A stretch of 64,000 bases of DNA from Rhodobiaceae bacterium UBA4490 (GCA_002389665.1 DGNO01000003.1:186001-250000), one strand, 5' to 3'. Counted from the stretch's first letter, positions 8,308 through 15,073 are shown. The notes: generated from the letters alone by a model not told the origin. Program-made: numbers and translations.

Positions 8308-9282
8308 TCACGCGGCAGCGTTGGATGCCTTGCGCCAGTAACCTTTCCACTGGTTGGATACGGGATGCAAAAGAGAAGCCCGCGCCATCTCCAAGAACTG
8401 TTCGCCATTTGAATTGCGGCGGCGATCTTCACGCCAAGCCATTTCCAGAGCATAGGCACCGAGATACTTCCCGCTAATGTGGTGATGGGTGCCAATTTCC
8501 GCGCGGCGGAGGCGGGAAAAGAAACTCTCCGCCTGATTGGTGCAAGCCTCGTCAGTCGAATAGGCCTTCTGGTGATTGATGCGCTTCGTCAGGAAGCGGG
8601 CATGAAGCGCGTCCCAATGCAGGGCTTCGTCGGCATATACGGTGGCGTTGTGGTCAACGTAGTTTCCGATATGCGGCACGGAAGCGGCTTCGGTCTTGAA
8701 CACATAAGGCAACGTCCGGCCATTGCGCTCGCGCATGACGACGACCACACGGCGCTTGCCGGTCTGGTAGCGGGCGCGGCGGCGGTCGATCCGGTTTTCC
8801 TTCTTATTGGCGGGGCGGATATGACCGCCGAAATAGCCGCCATCGATCTCAACTTCGCCGGTCAGCTTTTCATCGGCAGCCTGTTCCGCGCTAACGGCTT
8901 CCCGGAGTTTATGTGCCAGGACAAAAGCCGCTTTGTAGGAAATGGACAGGTCACGGGAAAGCTGGAGCATGGAATATCCCTTAGCCCCGTTCACGAAAAT
9001 GGCGATGGCCAAGAGGTAGTCCCGGATCGGCAGCTTACGGTCGGCAAAGATGGTGCCGGACGTCACCGAGAACTGCTTTTCGCAGGCTTTGCACTTGAAG
9101 ATTTTACGGGCCTTGTAGGTGTAGCAGGCACCGCAGTTACAGTGCGGGCAGACGGGATTGCCCTCGGTTTCGGCCCAGCGGATAGCCTTGAAAGCCTCAA
9201 ACGCTTCCTCGTTGGACATGCGAGCCACTTTCACAAGGGAAAGAGACTTGGCGGCGGAGGAAAGGAGGAAATGCTGTGCCAT
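8308..9282 (-). CDS. IS1595-family (ISXO2-type) transposase
   Basis: The protein has 324 residues. The N-terminal zinc-ribbon has two cysteine pairs, CPHC near residue 45 and CKAC near 64, as in ISXO2-like transposases. The DDE-type catalytic core follows: VEIDGGYFGG (first Asp), VYADEALHWD (second Asp) and the NQAESFFSRLRR block. The enzyme would cut and join the element ends at the 22-bp terminal repeats. The start at 9282 (MAQHFLL) is preferred because family members commonly begin this way and because the upstream sequence forms an inverted repeat; an ATG at 9315 would extend it by 11 residues. The frame appears intact, so the element could still be active. Confidence 0.92.
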   Translation of the reverse strand: MAQHFLLSSAAKSLSLVKVARMSNEEAFEAFKAIRWAETEGNPVCPHCNCGACYTYKARKIFKCKACEKQFSVTSGTIFADRKLPIRDYLLAIAIFVNGAKGYSMLQLSRDLSISYKAAFVLAHKLREAVSAEQAADEKLTGEVEIDGGYFGGHIRPANKKENRIDRRRARYQTGKRRVVVVMRERNGRTLPYVFKTEAASVPHIGNYVDHNATVYADEALHWDALHARFLTKRINHQKAYSTDEACTNQAESFFSRLRRAEIGTHHHISGKYLGAYALEMAWREDRRRNSNGEQFLEMARASLLHPVSNQWKGYWRKASNAAA

Positions 9283-9286
9283 GTTC

Positions 9287-9314
9287 TGAGGTCCAACGTT
9301 TTTCGTTGACCTCA
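9287..9314. promoter_or_regulatory. Inverted repeat at the transposase start region
   Basis: TGAGGT-C-CAACG pairs with CGTTG-ACCTCA around a TTTTT centre, giving 11 base pairs with one bulged base. It lies directly before the transposase start at 9282 and between it and the divergent XRE-type gene. It is a likely operator or RNA hairpin controlling transposase expression. Confidence 0.45.
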
Positions 9315-9394
9315 TACATAATGGTTGAAATAGCTGACGTCAACAGAAACCGTTGATGTTGACGAAAAAAGTTTTTGGGCTTATACGCCATAGT

Positions 9395-9619
9395 ATGAGA
9401 CCTGAACAATGCAGAGCCGCGCGCGGCTGGCTGGATATATCGCAAGCAGAATTGGCCGAAGCGGCGGGCGTGTCGCTTTCGACGGTGCGGGATTTTGAGA
9501 AGGGCCGCAGAGTTCCCATAGGGAACAACATGATGGCTCTAACAAAAGCCTTGGAAGCGCAAGGGATCACGCTCACTGAAACCGGTATTAACGGCTCACT
9601 GATTGACGAATCCGCCTGA
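9395..9619 (+). CDS. XRE-family helix-turn-helix regulator
   Basis: This 74-residue DNA-binding protein consists almost only of a Cro/C1-type HTH: ARGWLDISQAELAEAAGVS, then STVRDFEKGRR and a C-terminal helical cap. It is divergent from the transposase gene, so it probably represses the transposase promoter through the inverted repeat at 9287-9314. The start at 9395 is chosen because the HTH begins ten residues later; TTG 9353 or ATG 9356 would add 13-14 residues. The length is normal for minimal XRE repressors. Confidence 0.8.
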   Translation: MRPEQCRAARGWLDISQAELAEAAGVSLSTVRDFEKGRRVPIGNNMMALTKALEAQGITLTETGINGSLIDESA

Positions 9620-9633
9620 TTCCGCTATATAAA

Positions 9634-9705
9634 TGGTGGACCGGCGGGGAGTCGGACCCCGCGCGACCGAGTGCAAACCACGGTGCGGAAACCACTTCCC
9701 GGCCC
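9634..9705 (-). ncRNA. tRNA-like RNA with encoded CCA end (possibly degenerate tRNA)
   Basis: Read on the minus strand, the 72 bases fold like the ends of a tRNA. GGGCCGG (9705-9699) pairs with CCGGTCC (9644-9638) in a 7-bp acceptor stem with one G-U, followed by A and an encoded CCA. The T-arm is a perfect 5-bp stem CGGGG/CCCCG with a 7-base loop TCCGACT, which differs from the canonical tRNA loop at the position of T55. A D-arm-like GGA-AGTGGTT-TCC is visible but shares a base with the acceptor. The anticodon arm (ACCG/CGGT with a T-T mismatch) is poor, and the molecule is 3-4 bases short. A decayed tRNA or a tRNA mimic carried by the transposon are both possible; a functional anticodon cannot be assigned. 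Confidence 0.45.
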
Positions 9706-9710
9706 ATCCA

Positions 9711-9780
9711 GGCGGCCAAGGGCCTAACACCTCAGCCGCCCGATAATGGTCTTAGGCTATTATCATGTACCACCTCCCGG
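9711..9780. ncRNA. Structured non-coding stretch inside the element
   Basis: No gene is seen between the XRE-type gene and passenger D (9620-9880). Besides the tRNA-like fold the region holds GGCGGC/GCCGCC around 9711-9750 and an 8-bp stem GATAATGG/CTATTATC (9750-9772). The density of stems suggests a structured RNA, strand unknown. Confidence 0.35.
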
Positions 9781-9798
9781 ACCGGCTTAACGGCCACT

Positions 9799-9861
9799 GC
9801 TTCGGGTTGATGAATGAGCCCGAAAGCGCCTCCCGGCCAAGGAAATGCGCTTTCGGGTTTT
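9799..9861 (+). terminator. Terminator with competing upstream hairpin (attenuator-like)
   Basis: CCCGAAAGCGC (9819-9829) pairs perfectly with GCGCTTTCGGG (9847-9857), followed by TTTTCTCTT, which is a good intrinsic terminator on the plus strand. The same segment can pair instead with GCTTCGGG (9799-9806). The two alternatives exclude each other, as in an attenuator, but no leader peptide or ligand is evident. Confidence 0.5.
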
Positions 9862-9880
9862 CTCTTAAGAGCGGATCGGC

Positions 9881-10381
9881 TTACTCAAGCATCCCCTCAA
9901 TTTTTCTGTTTCGTTCAACTTGATCTAAAGCCTGTTCGAGCGCGCGCGCTTTTTCATCCTGTTCGATACTGCGCACCTCTTTCGACGGAAGGCGATAACG
10001 GTTTTCTTTGTCCTGTGAGAGCCTGCCATCTTTACGCATCCGCCACATTGTGGGACGGACGTTGTTCGGGTCAGGCTCAATACCAAACTTGTTGCGGATA
10101 GCGTTTAACACCTGAATAGGCTCCCAACCCTTTTCAGGCTGGGATTTCATAACGCTCAAGATCATATCCGGGACAGTCAGATTCGCCGCCGACGCTGCGG
10201 TTTTGGGCTGATCGTCGCTTGCTGAGACGCCCATGGCCTGCAAGGTGCGCAGCGTTGTTTTGGCGTCCGAGATCTTGTCTTCGGTGTCGATAATCAGCTT
10301 TCGGAAACGCGCGATATCGGCCTCACCACGGTGAACCGTGGTTTGAAGCTCATGAATCACGTCTTCGATGCTTTTGCCCAT
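9881..10381 (-). CDS. Passenger protein D: N-terminal coiled coil plus winged-helix-like domain, unknown function
   Basis: This 166-residue protein has the same architecture as passenger A at the opposite end. A heptad-rich helix (residues 8-55, ending in LRTLQAMG) is followed by a winged-helix-like part (MILSVMKSQPEKGWEPIQVL, then PTMWRMRKDGRLSQ and a basic wing KENRYRLPS). A charged C-terminal coil of about 35 residues is extra. It reads inward from the right terminal repeat. AAGGG lies about ten bases before the ATG at 10381; ATG 10417 is an in-frame alternative. The mirrored position of A and D suggests they act on, or are expressed from, the element ends. Function is otherwise unknown. 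Confidence 0.65.
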   Translation of the reverse strand: MGKSIEDVIHELQTTVHRGEADIARFRKLIIDTEDKISDAKTTLRTLQAMGVSASDDQPKTAASAANLTVPDMILSVMKSQPEKGWEPIQVLNAIRNKFGIEPDPNNVRPTMWRMRKDGRLSQDKENRYRLPSKEVRSIEQDEKARALEQALDQVERNRKIEGMLE

Positions 10382-10488
10382 GGGATTCGGCCCTTTTAAT
10401 CTGGTTAACAGACTCATAACGGCCCGCCGTGGCAGTGTCAATACCAAGCGTTGCGTAACAAGTACCGCCTTCGTTCACCGTTATGCTT

Positions 10489-10510
10489 GGTGCGTCAGCG
10501 CCATAATTTC
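10489..10510. repeat. Right terminal inverted repeat
   Basis: This is the reverse complement of 6786-6807 with one mismatch. It ends directly before the second copy of GCATTTCCGC and marks the right end of the element. Confidence 0.9.
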
Positions 10511-10520
10511 GCATTTCCGC
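10511..10520. repeat. Right copy of target-site direct repeat
   Basis: GCATTTCCGC is identical to 6776-6785. It is followed by the continuation of the glycosyltransferase frame (T-A-L-L-R-R). Confidence 0.85.
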
Positions 10521-11135
10521 ACCGCGCTGCTGCGCCGTGCCGGGGCCTGGGATCCTTTCAATGTCACGGAAGATGCCGATCTCGGCCTACGCCTGCATGA
10601 GCTTGGCTACCGCACGGCCGTCATCCCTTCCCTCACCCAGGAAGAAGCGACGCTGACGCCCACCGCTTGGATGCGCCAGCGTACCCGCTGGCTGAAAGGC
10701 TGGATGCAGACCTTGCTCGTGCGCCTGCGCGCGCCGTGGCGCACTGCGCGGAACCTGCGTCCCGCCGCTTTTGTTTTTTCCTACGTGGTGCTGGGCGGCT
10801 TTGTTCTGGCCGCGCTTCTTCACCCGTTCATCTATCTGATGGCGCTCCACTGGCTGCTCTCCGGCACGGGCAGCATGCTGGCAGCGGACCCTTTCGCGCC
10901 TTTCAATCTTTCGGTCTTTGCCACGGGCTACGGCGTCACGCTCGCGGCAAGCGCCATTGCCGCACGCCAGCGCTTCGGGCTGGCCGTGGCGTGCCATATC
11001 CTTCTCAGTCCGCTTTACTGGCTGATGATTTCAGCCGCCGCCTACCGCGCGCTCTGGCAGCTCGCCCGCCAGCCGGACTACTGGGAAAAGACCGAACACG
11101 GTCTCTCGCGGCTGCGCCCGAAGGAAAAACCGTAA
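10521..11135 (+). pseudogene. MshEN-like domain-GT2 glycosyltransferase, 3' fragment
   Basis: This fragment of 204 codons continues exactly where the 5' fragment (5352-6785) stops. It begins TALLRRAGAWDPFNVTEDADLGLRL, which contains the TED motif of the catalytic base, and then MRQRTRWLKGW, the QxxRW product-binding motif of processive family 2 enzymes. Three to four hydrophobic segments follow (about residues 85-110, 130-150, 155-180), so the active protein would span the membrane and probably export a polysaccharide. Joined to the 5' part it gives a continuous 682-residue protein. In the present state neither half contains a full active site. Confidence 0.85.
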
Positions 11136-11168
11136 GAGAAGACTGCGGAAAAGAAATGCAGGGGGAAA

Positions 11169-11242
11169 TGGAGCGGGTGAAGGGAATCGAACCCTCGTCT
11201 TAAGCTTGGGAAGCTTCTGCTCTACCATTGAGCTACACCCGC
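11169..11242 (-). tRNA. tRNA-Gly (anticodon CCC)
   Basis: The minus strand folds as a complete cloverleaf. Acceptor GCGGGTG/CACCCGC is followed by T and an encoded CCA; the D-arm is GCTC...GAGC and the anticodon loop is TTCCCAA (anticodon CCC, T33, A37). The T-arm AGGGT-TCGATTC-CCTTC is mostly paired. The first pair of the anticodon stem (G-A) is mismatched. It lies just downstream of the glycosyltransferase 3' fragment, on the opposite strand. Confidence 0.93.
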
Positions 11243-11288
11243 AAGATGGGCCTCTTTTACAGCCCAAAGCCCCTGCGGCTCAAGCAAA

Positions 11289-12308
11289 TTACCACCGGTT
11301 CTGCACTTCTTCGGCAAAGCCCGTCAGGCCTTTGACCTCCAGTACTTCGCCGCCGTCCAGCACCGCCTTGCCGGTGAAGCGCCCGAAAACCTGATGCTGC
11401 ACGGAGCGCAGGATTTTCAGGTCCACATGGGCCGCGCGGTCCATCAGCGGCTCGAAATCCATCTCGAAGCGCCCGTCATCGCTGGAAAAACGCCAGGGCG
11501 CGCCGTCATAAGTGCCTTTGGGCATGTGCCAATCGACGCGGGAGAGCTTATGGGCGCGGCCCTTCCAGAACAGCATGTTCTCGCTCGCCGCCGATGTATC
11601 GCCGAAGCCGTAGCCGATATTGAAGCCGAACGGCGCCCCCGAAACGAGGCCCGAGGCCGACCCCCAATACCAGGTATTGTCATAGGTCCAGACCCCGCGC
11701 CCCCAATCGAGAAGGCCGAAATGGCGGGAGGGATCGAAACTGTGGCGCGCGCCGCCCACCACGATCTCGCCTTCGGCGGCCATGCAATTGATCTTCTGAT
11801 TATAGTAGAAGGCTTTCTTGTTTTCAGGGAAAGGCGTTGCGATCACCATGCGCGCTTCGGGCACATCGCGCAGCAGCACCTCGCCTTTGAGGCCCTTGCC
11901 TCCGGCAAAACCGGGAAAATCGACGAGCAGCCGGCGGCCTTCCGGGTCATGGGTAAAAGCGAGCGAAAAGCCTTTGAAGCTCGCTGCCACATCGCCCCGG
12001 TCCGCGCTTTCGGGCAGGGCGAGCCGGCCCCGCGTCAGAAACGGGGTGAGCGAATGGGTCCAGTCCCGCTTTTCCTCAAAATCGAGCCAGGAGGCGGACA
12101 AAAGCCCCATATAGGCGTTATCCGCCAGCGTCAGCGCCAGGGCGTGCGTGTCCGTGGTGATGCAGTAATAATCCCATTCCTTGATGCGGTGCCAGGGCGC
12201 CTTGATGGCGGCGCGGTCATAGCGCTTCACCTCGCGCCGCGCAAAACCTGCCTCGCAGAGCCCGCCGCCCGCATCCAAAAGCGGACCTTCCCTCATTTCG
12301 TGCTGCAT
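11289..12308 (-). CDS. DUF2804 family protein
   Basis: The protein has 339 residues and matches the DUF2804 family in length and in its aromatic-rich beta structure. Recognisable segments are RIKEWDYYCITTD near the start, FFPENKK-like PFPENKKAFYYNQKI in the middle, and LLDWGRGVWTYDNTWYWGSASG, which is the most conserved block. No signal peptide is apparent. The family has no established activity; its fold recalls lipocalin-like or glycosidase-like beta proteins (inference). The gene stands alone, divergent from the radical SAM gene with a spacer of about 110 bases. Confidence 0.75.
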   Translation of the reverse strand: MQHEMREGPLLDAGGGLCEAGFARREVKRYDRAAIKAPWHRIKEWDYYCITTDTHALALTLADNAYMGLLSASWLDFEEKRDWTHSLTPFLTRGRLALPESADRGDVAASFKGFSLAFTHDPEGRRLLVDFPGFAGGKGLKGEVLLRDVPEARMVIATPFPENKKAFYYNQKINCMAAEGEIVVGGARHSFDPSRHFGLLDWGRGVWTYDNTWYWGSASGLVSGAPFGFNIGYGFGDTSAASENMLFWKGRAHKLSRVDWHMPKGTYDGAPWRFSSDDGRFEMDFEPLMDRAAHVDLKILRSVQHQVFGRFTGKAVLDGGEVLEVKGLTGFAEEVQNRW

Positions 12309-12417
12309 CCCGTCCCCTTTGCCTAAAAGTTAGTCATCTTGTTTTTCTTGCGCCAGCATAGCCAGGGTCGCAAAGATGTGAAGCAAAGAGCTGCTTTCGA
12401 ATGTTATAGGTCGCTGC

Positions 12418-13371
12418 ATGAACATGATGCCCGCCCCGCCTGCCAGCGAGAAGAAATTCGCGCATCCCGGTATCACCGCCAAGGGTGAGCGGCGGGCGCA
12501 GGTCACCTTGCGCAAACTCGACACGCTCTGGTTCAACACAGGCACGCTCTGCAATGTCGCTTGCGAACATTGCTACATTGAATCGAGCCCCAGCAATGAC
12601 CGGCTCGTCTATCTCACCCATGAGGAGATGTGCGCCTATCTCGATGAGATCGAGCAAGACGGGCTCGGCACGCGGGAAATCGGTTTTACCGGCGGTGAGC
12701 CTTTCATGAACCCGGACATGCCGGCCATGCTGGAAACGGCGCTTGCCCGCGGCTTTGAGGTGCTGGTGCTGACCAATGCCATGCAGCCCATGATGCGCCC
12801 GAAGATCCGCGAAAAGCTGCTGGCCATCAAAAAGGCTTATGGCGAAAAGCTGACCATGCGCGTCAGCCTCGATCATTATTCGGAAAAACTTCACGATGAG
12901 GAGCGCGGCCCCGGCGCCTTTGCAAAAGGCATCGAAGGGCTTTCCTGGCTCTCGGAGAACGGCTTCACCATCAATGTGGCGGGCCGCACGCTCTGGCATG
13001 AAGAAGAAAAAGACGCGCGGGATGGCTTCGCCGCGCTCTTTGCCCGCGAGACTATCGCCATCGACACCCATGATCCGGCCGGCCTCGTGCTTTTTCCGGA
13101 AATGGATGAAGAGGCCGATGTGCCGGAAATCACCACCGCCTGCTGGGGCATCCTCAATGTCGATCCTGCCGACATGATGTGCGCCTCCTCGCGCATGGTG
13201 GTGAAACGCAAAGGTGCGGAAAAGCCGGCCGTTCTTGCCTGCACGCTGCTTGCCTATGATGAGCGCTTCGAGCTCGGCACCACGCTGAAAGAAGCCTCCT
13301 CGAGCGTGCCGCTCAATCACCCGCATTGCGCTCGTTTCTGCGTTTTAGGTGGCGGCTCCTGCTCGGGTTAA
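12418..13371 (+). CDS. Radical SAM enzyme, function unknown
   Basis: This 317-residue enzyme has the radical SAM cluster motif CNVACEHCY near residues 43-51 (CxxxCxxC), then GFTGGEPFMNPD, the SAM-binding GGEP motif, near 92-103. A C-terminal region has six further cysteines (TAC, MMC, LAC, HPHC, RFC, GSC) and ends with HPHCARFCVLGGGSCSG, which suggests one or two auxiliary iron-sulfur clusters as in SPASM/twitch proteins. No small peptide substrate gene is obvious next to it. The downstream gene encodes a small secreted Cys-containing protein behind an FNR-type box. The reaction is unknown. Confidence 0.75.
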   Translation: MNMMPAPPASEKKFAHPGITAKGERRAQVTLRKLDTLWFNTGTLCNVACEHCYIESSPSNDRLVYLTHEEMCAYLDEIEQDGLGTREIGFTGGEPFMNPDMPAMLETALARGFEVLVLTNAMQPMMRPKIREKLLAIKKAYGEKLTMRVSLDHYSEKLHDEERGPGAFAKGIEGLSWLSENGFTINVAGRTLWHEEEKDARDGFAALFARETIAIDTHDPAGLVLFPEMDEEADVPEITTACWGILNVDPADMMCASSRMVVKRKGAEKPAVLACTLLAYDERFELGTTLKEASSSVPLNHPHCARFCVLGGGSCSG

Positions 13372-13388
13372 CAAATTATTGATACGTC

Positions 13389-13402
13389 TTGATCCGTATC
13401 AA
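13389..13402. promoter_or_regulatory. FNR/FixK-type box
   Basis: TTGATCCGTATCAA is a perfect TTGAT-N4-ATCAA palindrome, the consensus of FNR/FixK/Anr regulators. A further TTGATACG directly upstream extends the symmetry. It lies 97 bases before the start of the secreted protein gene at 13499, suggesting control by low oxygen. Confidence 0.6.
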
Positions 13403-13498
13403 ATACACCCGCCCTCCTTCCTTTTAGTTTCTCTGTGCACGCATCAATGGCGCTGACGCCTTGGCCTCAGTTTGCCATCAACCCGCATGGAGGATGTA

Positions 13499-13912
13499 AT
13501 GAAGAGCATTTACGCGATGGCGCTCGGCGCCGCCATGATCTTTGCTGCCCCGGCTTTTGCCGAGGTCTATCTGCCCGGCCACGAAGTTGCCAATATCGTT
13601 GTCGGCAACACGATCGAAGGCCAGTACCGGGAATGCGGCGCGGCCCGCAAGGACTTCATGGAGTTCTATGCGCCCGACGGTAAAATTCAGGGCAAGGAAC
13701 GCGCCTGTAATCAGGCCGGCAACTGGTCGAAATATACCGGCAGCTGGTCGGTGAACGACGGCAAGTTCTGCGTTCAGCTCGGCCTGTCCGACCGTGAAGA
13801 CGGCTGCTTCGATTATGAAGCCGATTCCGAAGGCACGCTGCGGCGGCTGAACGAGCCGGGCGTCGGCAACACCAACTTCAAAATCTATGACGGCAACCCG
13901 GAAAATCTTTAA
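13499..13912 (+). CDS. Small secreted protein, unknown function
   Basis: This 137-residue protein has a clear signal peptide (MKSIYAMALGAAMIFAAPAFA, cleavage after AFA). The mature part is acidic, with four cysteines (ECG, RAC, KFC, DGC) that could form two disulfides, and aromatic beta-like stretches (WSKYTGSWSVNDGKFCVQLG). It resembles small periplasmic proteins of unknown function common in alphaproteobacteria. The start is fixed by GGAGG six bases upstream. The FNR-type box upstream suggests expression under low oxygen. It might be functionally tied to the preceding radical SAM gene, but nothing proves that. Confidence 0.75.
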   Translation: MKSIYAMALGAAMIFAAPAFAEVYLPGHEVANIVVGNTIEGQYRECGAARKDFMEFYAPDGKIQGKERACNQAGNWSKYTGSWSVNDGKFCVQLGLSDREDGCFDYEADSEGTLRRLNEPGVGNTNFKIYDGNPENL

Positions 13913-13944
13913 GTCCGGCAAGCTGGAAAACTGTTTGAGTGGCG

Positions 13945-13968
13945 AAGGCCTGCACCAGCGGGCCTTTT
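13945..13968 (+). terminator. Probable intrinsic terminator
   Basis: AAGGCCTGC and GCGGGCCTT form a 9-bp stem (one T-G pair) with loop ACCA, followed by TT and C. It lies between the stop of the secreted protein gene and the convergent lrgB-like gene. The U-tract is short. Confidence 0.5.
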
Positions 13969-13984
13969 CGCGTTTCCGGCCGGC

Positions 13985-14692
13985 TCAGAAGAAAAAATTC
14001 CAGACAAGCGGCAGCAAGAGCGCCGTCAAAATACCGTTCAGCGTCATGGCGACACCGGAAAACGTGCCCATGAGCGGGCTTACCTGAAAGGCGCGCGCCG
14101 TGCCGATCCCATGCGCGGCAACGCCAAGGCCGAGACCGCGCGCGCGTTCGTCCCTCACACCCAACGCCGTAAGTAAAGGTCCGCCAAGCGCCGCGCCGAT
14201 AATGCCCGCCGCGATCACGAAGCCTGCGGTCAGCACCGGCAAGGCGCCGATTTCTTCCGACACGCCCATGGCAATCGGCGTCGTGATGGATTTTGCCGAC
14301 ATGGAAAGAACCGTCGCCTTATCCGCTCCAAGCAGAAAGGCAATGCCGGCGCCGCTTATAATCGCGGTGAGCGAGCCGGCAGAGAGCGCAATCAGCAGCG
14401 GGCCCATGACATGGCGCACCCGCTGAATGTTGCGGAAGAAGGGAACGGCAAGGGCCACCGTTGCCGGGCCGAGAAAGAAAAGCAGCACTTGCCCGCCAAG
14501 ATCATAAGAGGTGAAGGGCGTATCGCTGAGCGCCAGATACGCAATAATGGGCGCGGAGGCGACCAGCACCGGATTGGCAAGGGGCGAGCCGCCGAGCATC
14601 CGCTGCAAGCGCAATGCGCCCCAGTAAAGTGCGAGCGTGACACCGAGCCAGAAGAAAAGCTGATAGCCCATGAGCCAGCTTTCGATCCTCAT
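13985..14692 (-). CDS. LrgB/CidB family membrane protein
   Basis: This 235-residue polytopic membrane protein has about six to seven hydrophobic helices. The family blocks SAKSITTPIAMGVSEEIG and GVAAHGIGTARAFQ are present and typical of LrgB/CidB/YohK. With LrgA it is linked to murein hydrolase control in Gram-positives and to pyruvate or glycolate transport in other organisms; the role here is open. The ATG at 14692 overlaps the stop of the upstream lrgA-like gene by four bases, so both are in one transcript. Length is normal. Confidence 0.9.
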   Translation of the reverse strand: MRIESWLMGYQLFFWLGVTLALYWGALRLQRMLGGSPLANPVLVASAPIIAYLALSDTPFTSYDLGGQVLLFFLGPATVALAVPFFRNIQRVRHVMGPLLIALSAGSLTAIISGAGIAFLLGADKATVLSMSAKSITTPIAMGVSEEIGALPVLTAGFVIAAGIIGAALGGPLLTALGVRDERARGLGLGVAAHGIGTARAFQVSPLMGTFSGVAMTLNGILTALLLPLVWNFFF

Positions 14693-15069
14693 TCGCTCTC
14701 CCCCCGCCTTTTGAGAGCCCAAGAGAAAACCAGCGCCGTGACGGCAAGTCCCAGCAGTGTGCTTAAAAAGAGCGCCGCAAGGATGGGCCAAAGATCGCGC
14801 GCCACGAGCCCCGCATAGGCCATGAGCCCGACACCGGCGGGCACGAAAAAGAGATTGAGATGGCGCAGGAGAAAAGCCGACACATCTTCCAGCGACTGAG
14901 GGATGTGATGGGCCAGAAAAAGCGCGCCCAAAAGCAGCAGGAGCCCCATCACCGCGCCCGGCACGCCGATGCCTGCCCAGGCGGCAAGCTGGCTGCCCGC
15001 CACAAGGCAAAGGCACAGGCCTGCAAAAGCCAGCGCGCGCGGCAGAAAGCTGAGAGGATCGCCGCCCAC
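14689..15069 (-). CDS. LrgA/CidA family membrane protein
   Basis: This 126-residue membrane protein has four predicted helices. The LrgA/CidA signature is visible: IGVPGAVMGLLLLLGALF and then LNLFFVPAGVGLMAY. These holin-like proteins pair with LrgB, whose gene starts inside the stop codon of this one. The upstream dCTP deaminase gene ends five bases before, on the same strand, so all three may be co-transcribed. The true start may be an internal codon near the first helix. Confidence 0.88.
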   Translation of the reverse strand: MGGDPLSFLPRALAFAGLCLCLVAGSQLAAWAGIGVPGAVMGLLLLLGALFLAHHIPQSLEDVSAFLLRHLNLFFVPAGVGLMAYAGLVARDLWPILAALFLSTLLGLAVTALVFSWALKRRGESE

Positions 15070-15073
15070 GGGA

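Larger units (their letters stand above)
6786..10510. mobile_element. IS1595-family transposon with passenger genes and structured RNA, 3725 bp
   Basis: The element is bounded by 22-bp inverted repeats and a 10-bp direct repeat. Internally it carries, from left to right: a coiled-coil/HTH protein (+), two unknown genes (- and +), an IS1595/ISXO2-type transposase (-), an XRE-type regulator (+), a structured non-coding block with a tRNA-like fold, and a second coiled-coil/HTH protein (-). The element is visibly less GC-rich than the flanking genes. Joining base 6785 to base 10521 restores a single glycosyltransferase frame without frameshift or stop, so the insertion looks recent and precise. 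IS1595-family members with passenger genes are known; this cargo set I do not recognise. Confidence 0.88.

Noticed and set aside
9634..9880. tmRNA piece (CCA-ended acceptor half)
   Set aside because: The pairing partner of the acceptor stem lies only about 60 bases away in the same strand, as in a tRNA, and no tag-peptide reading frame is seen nearby.
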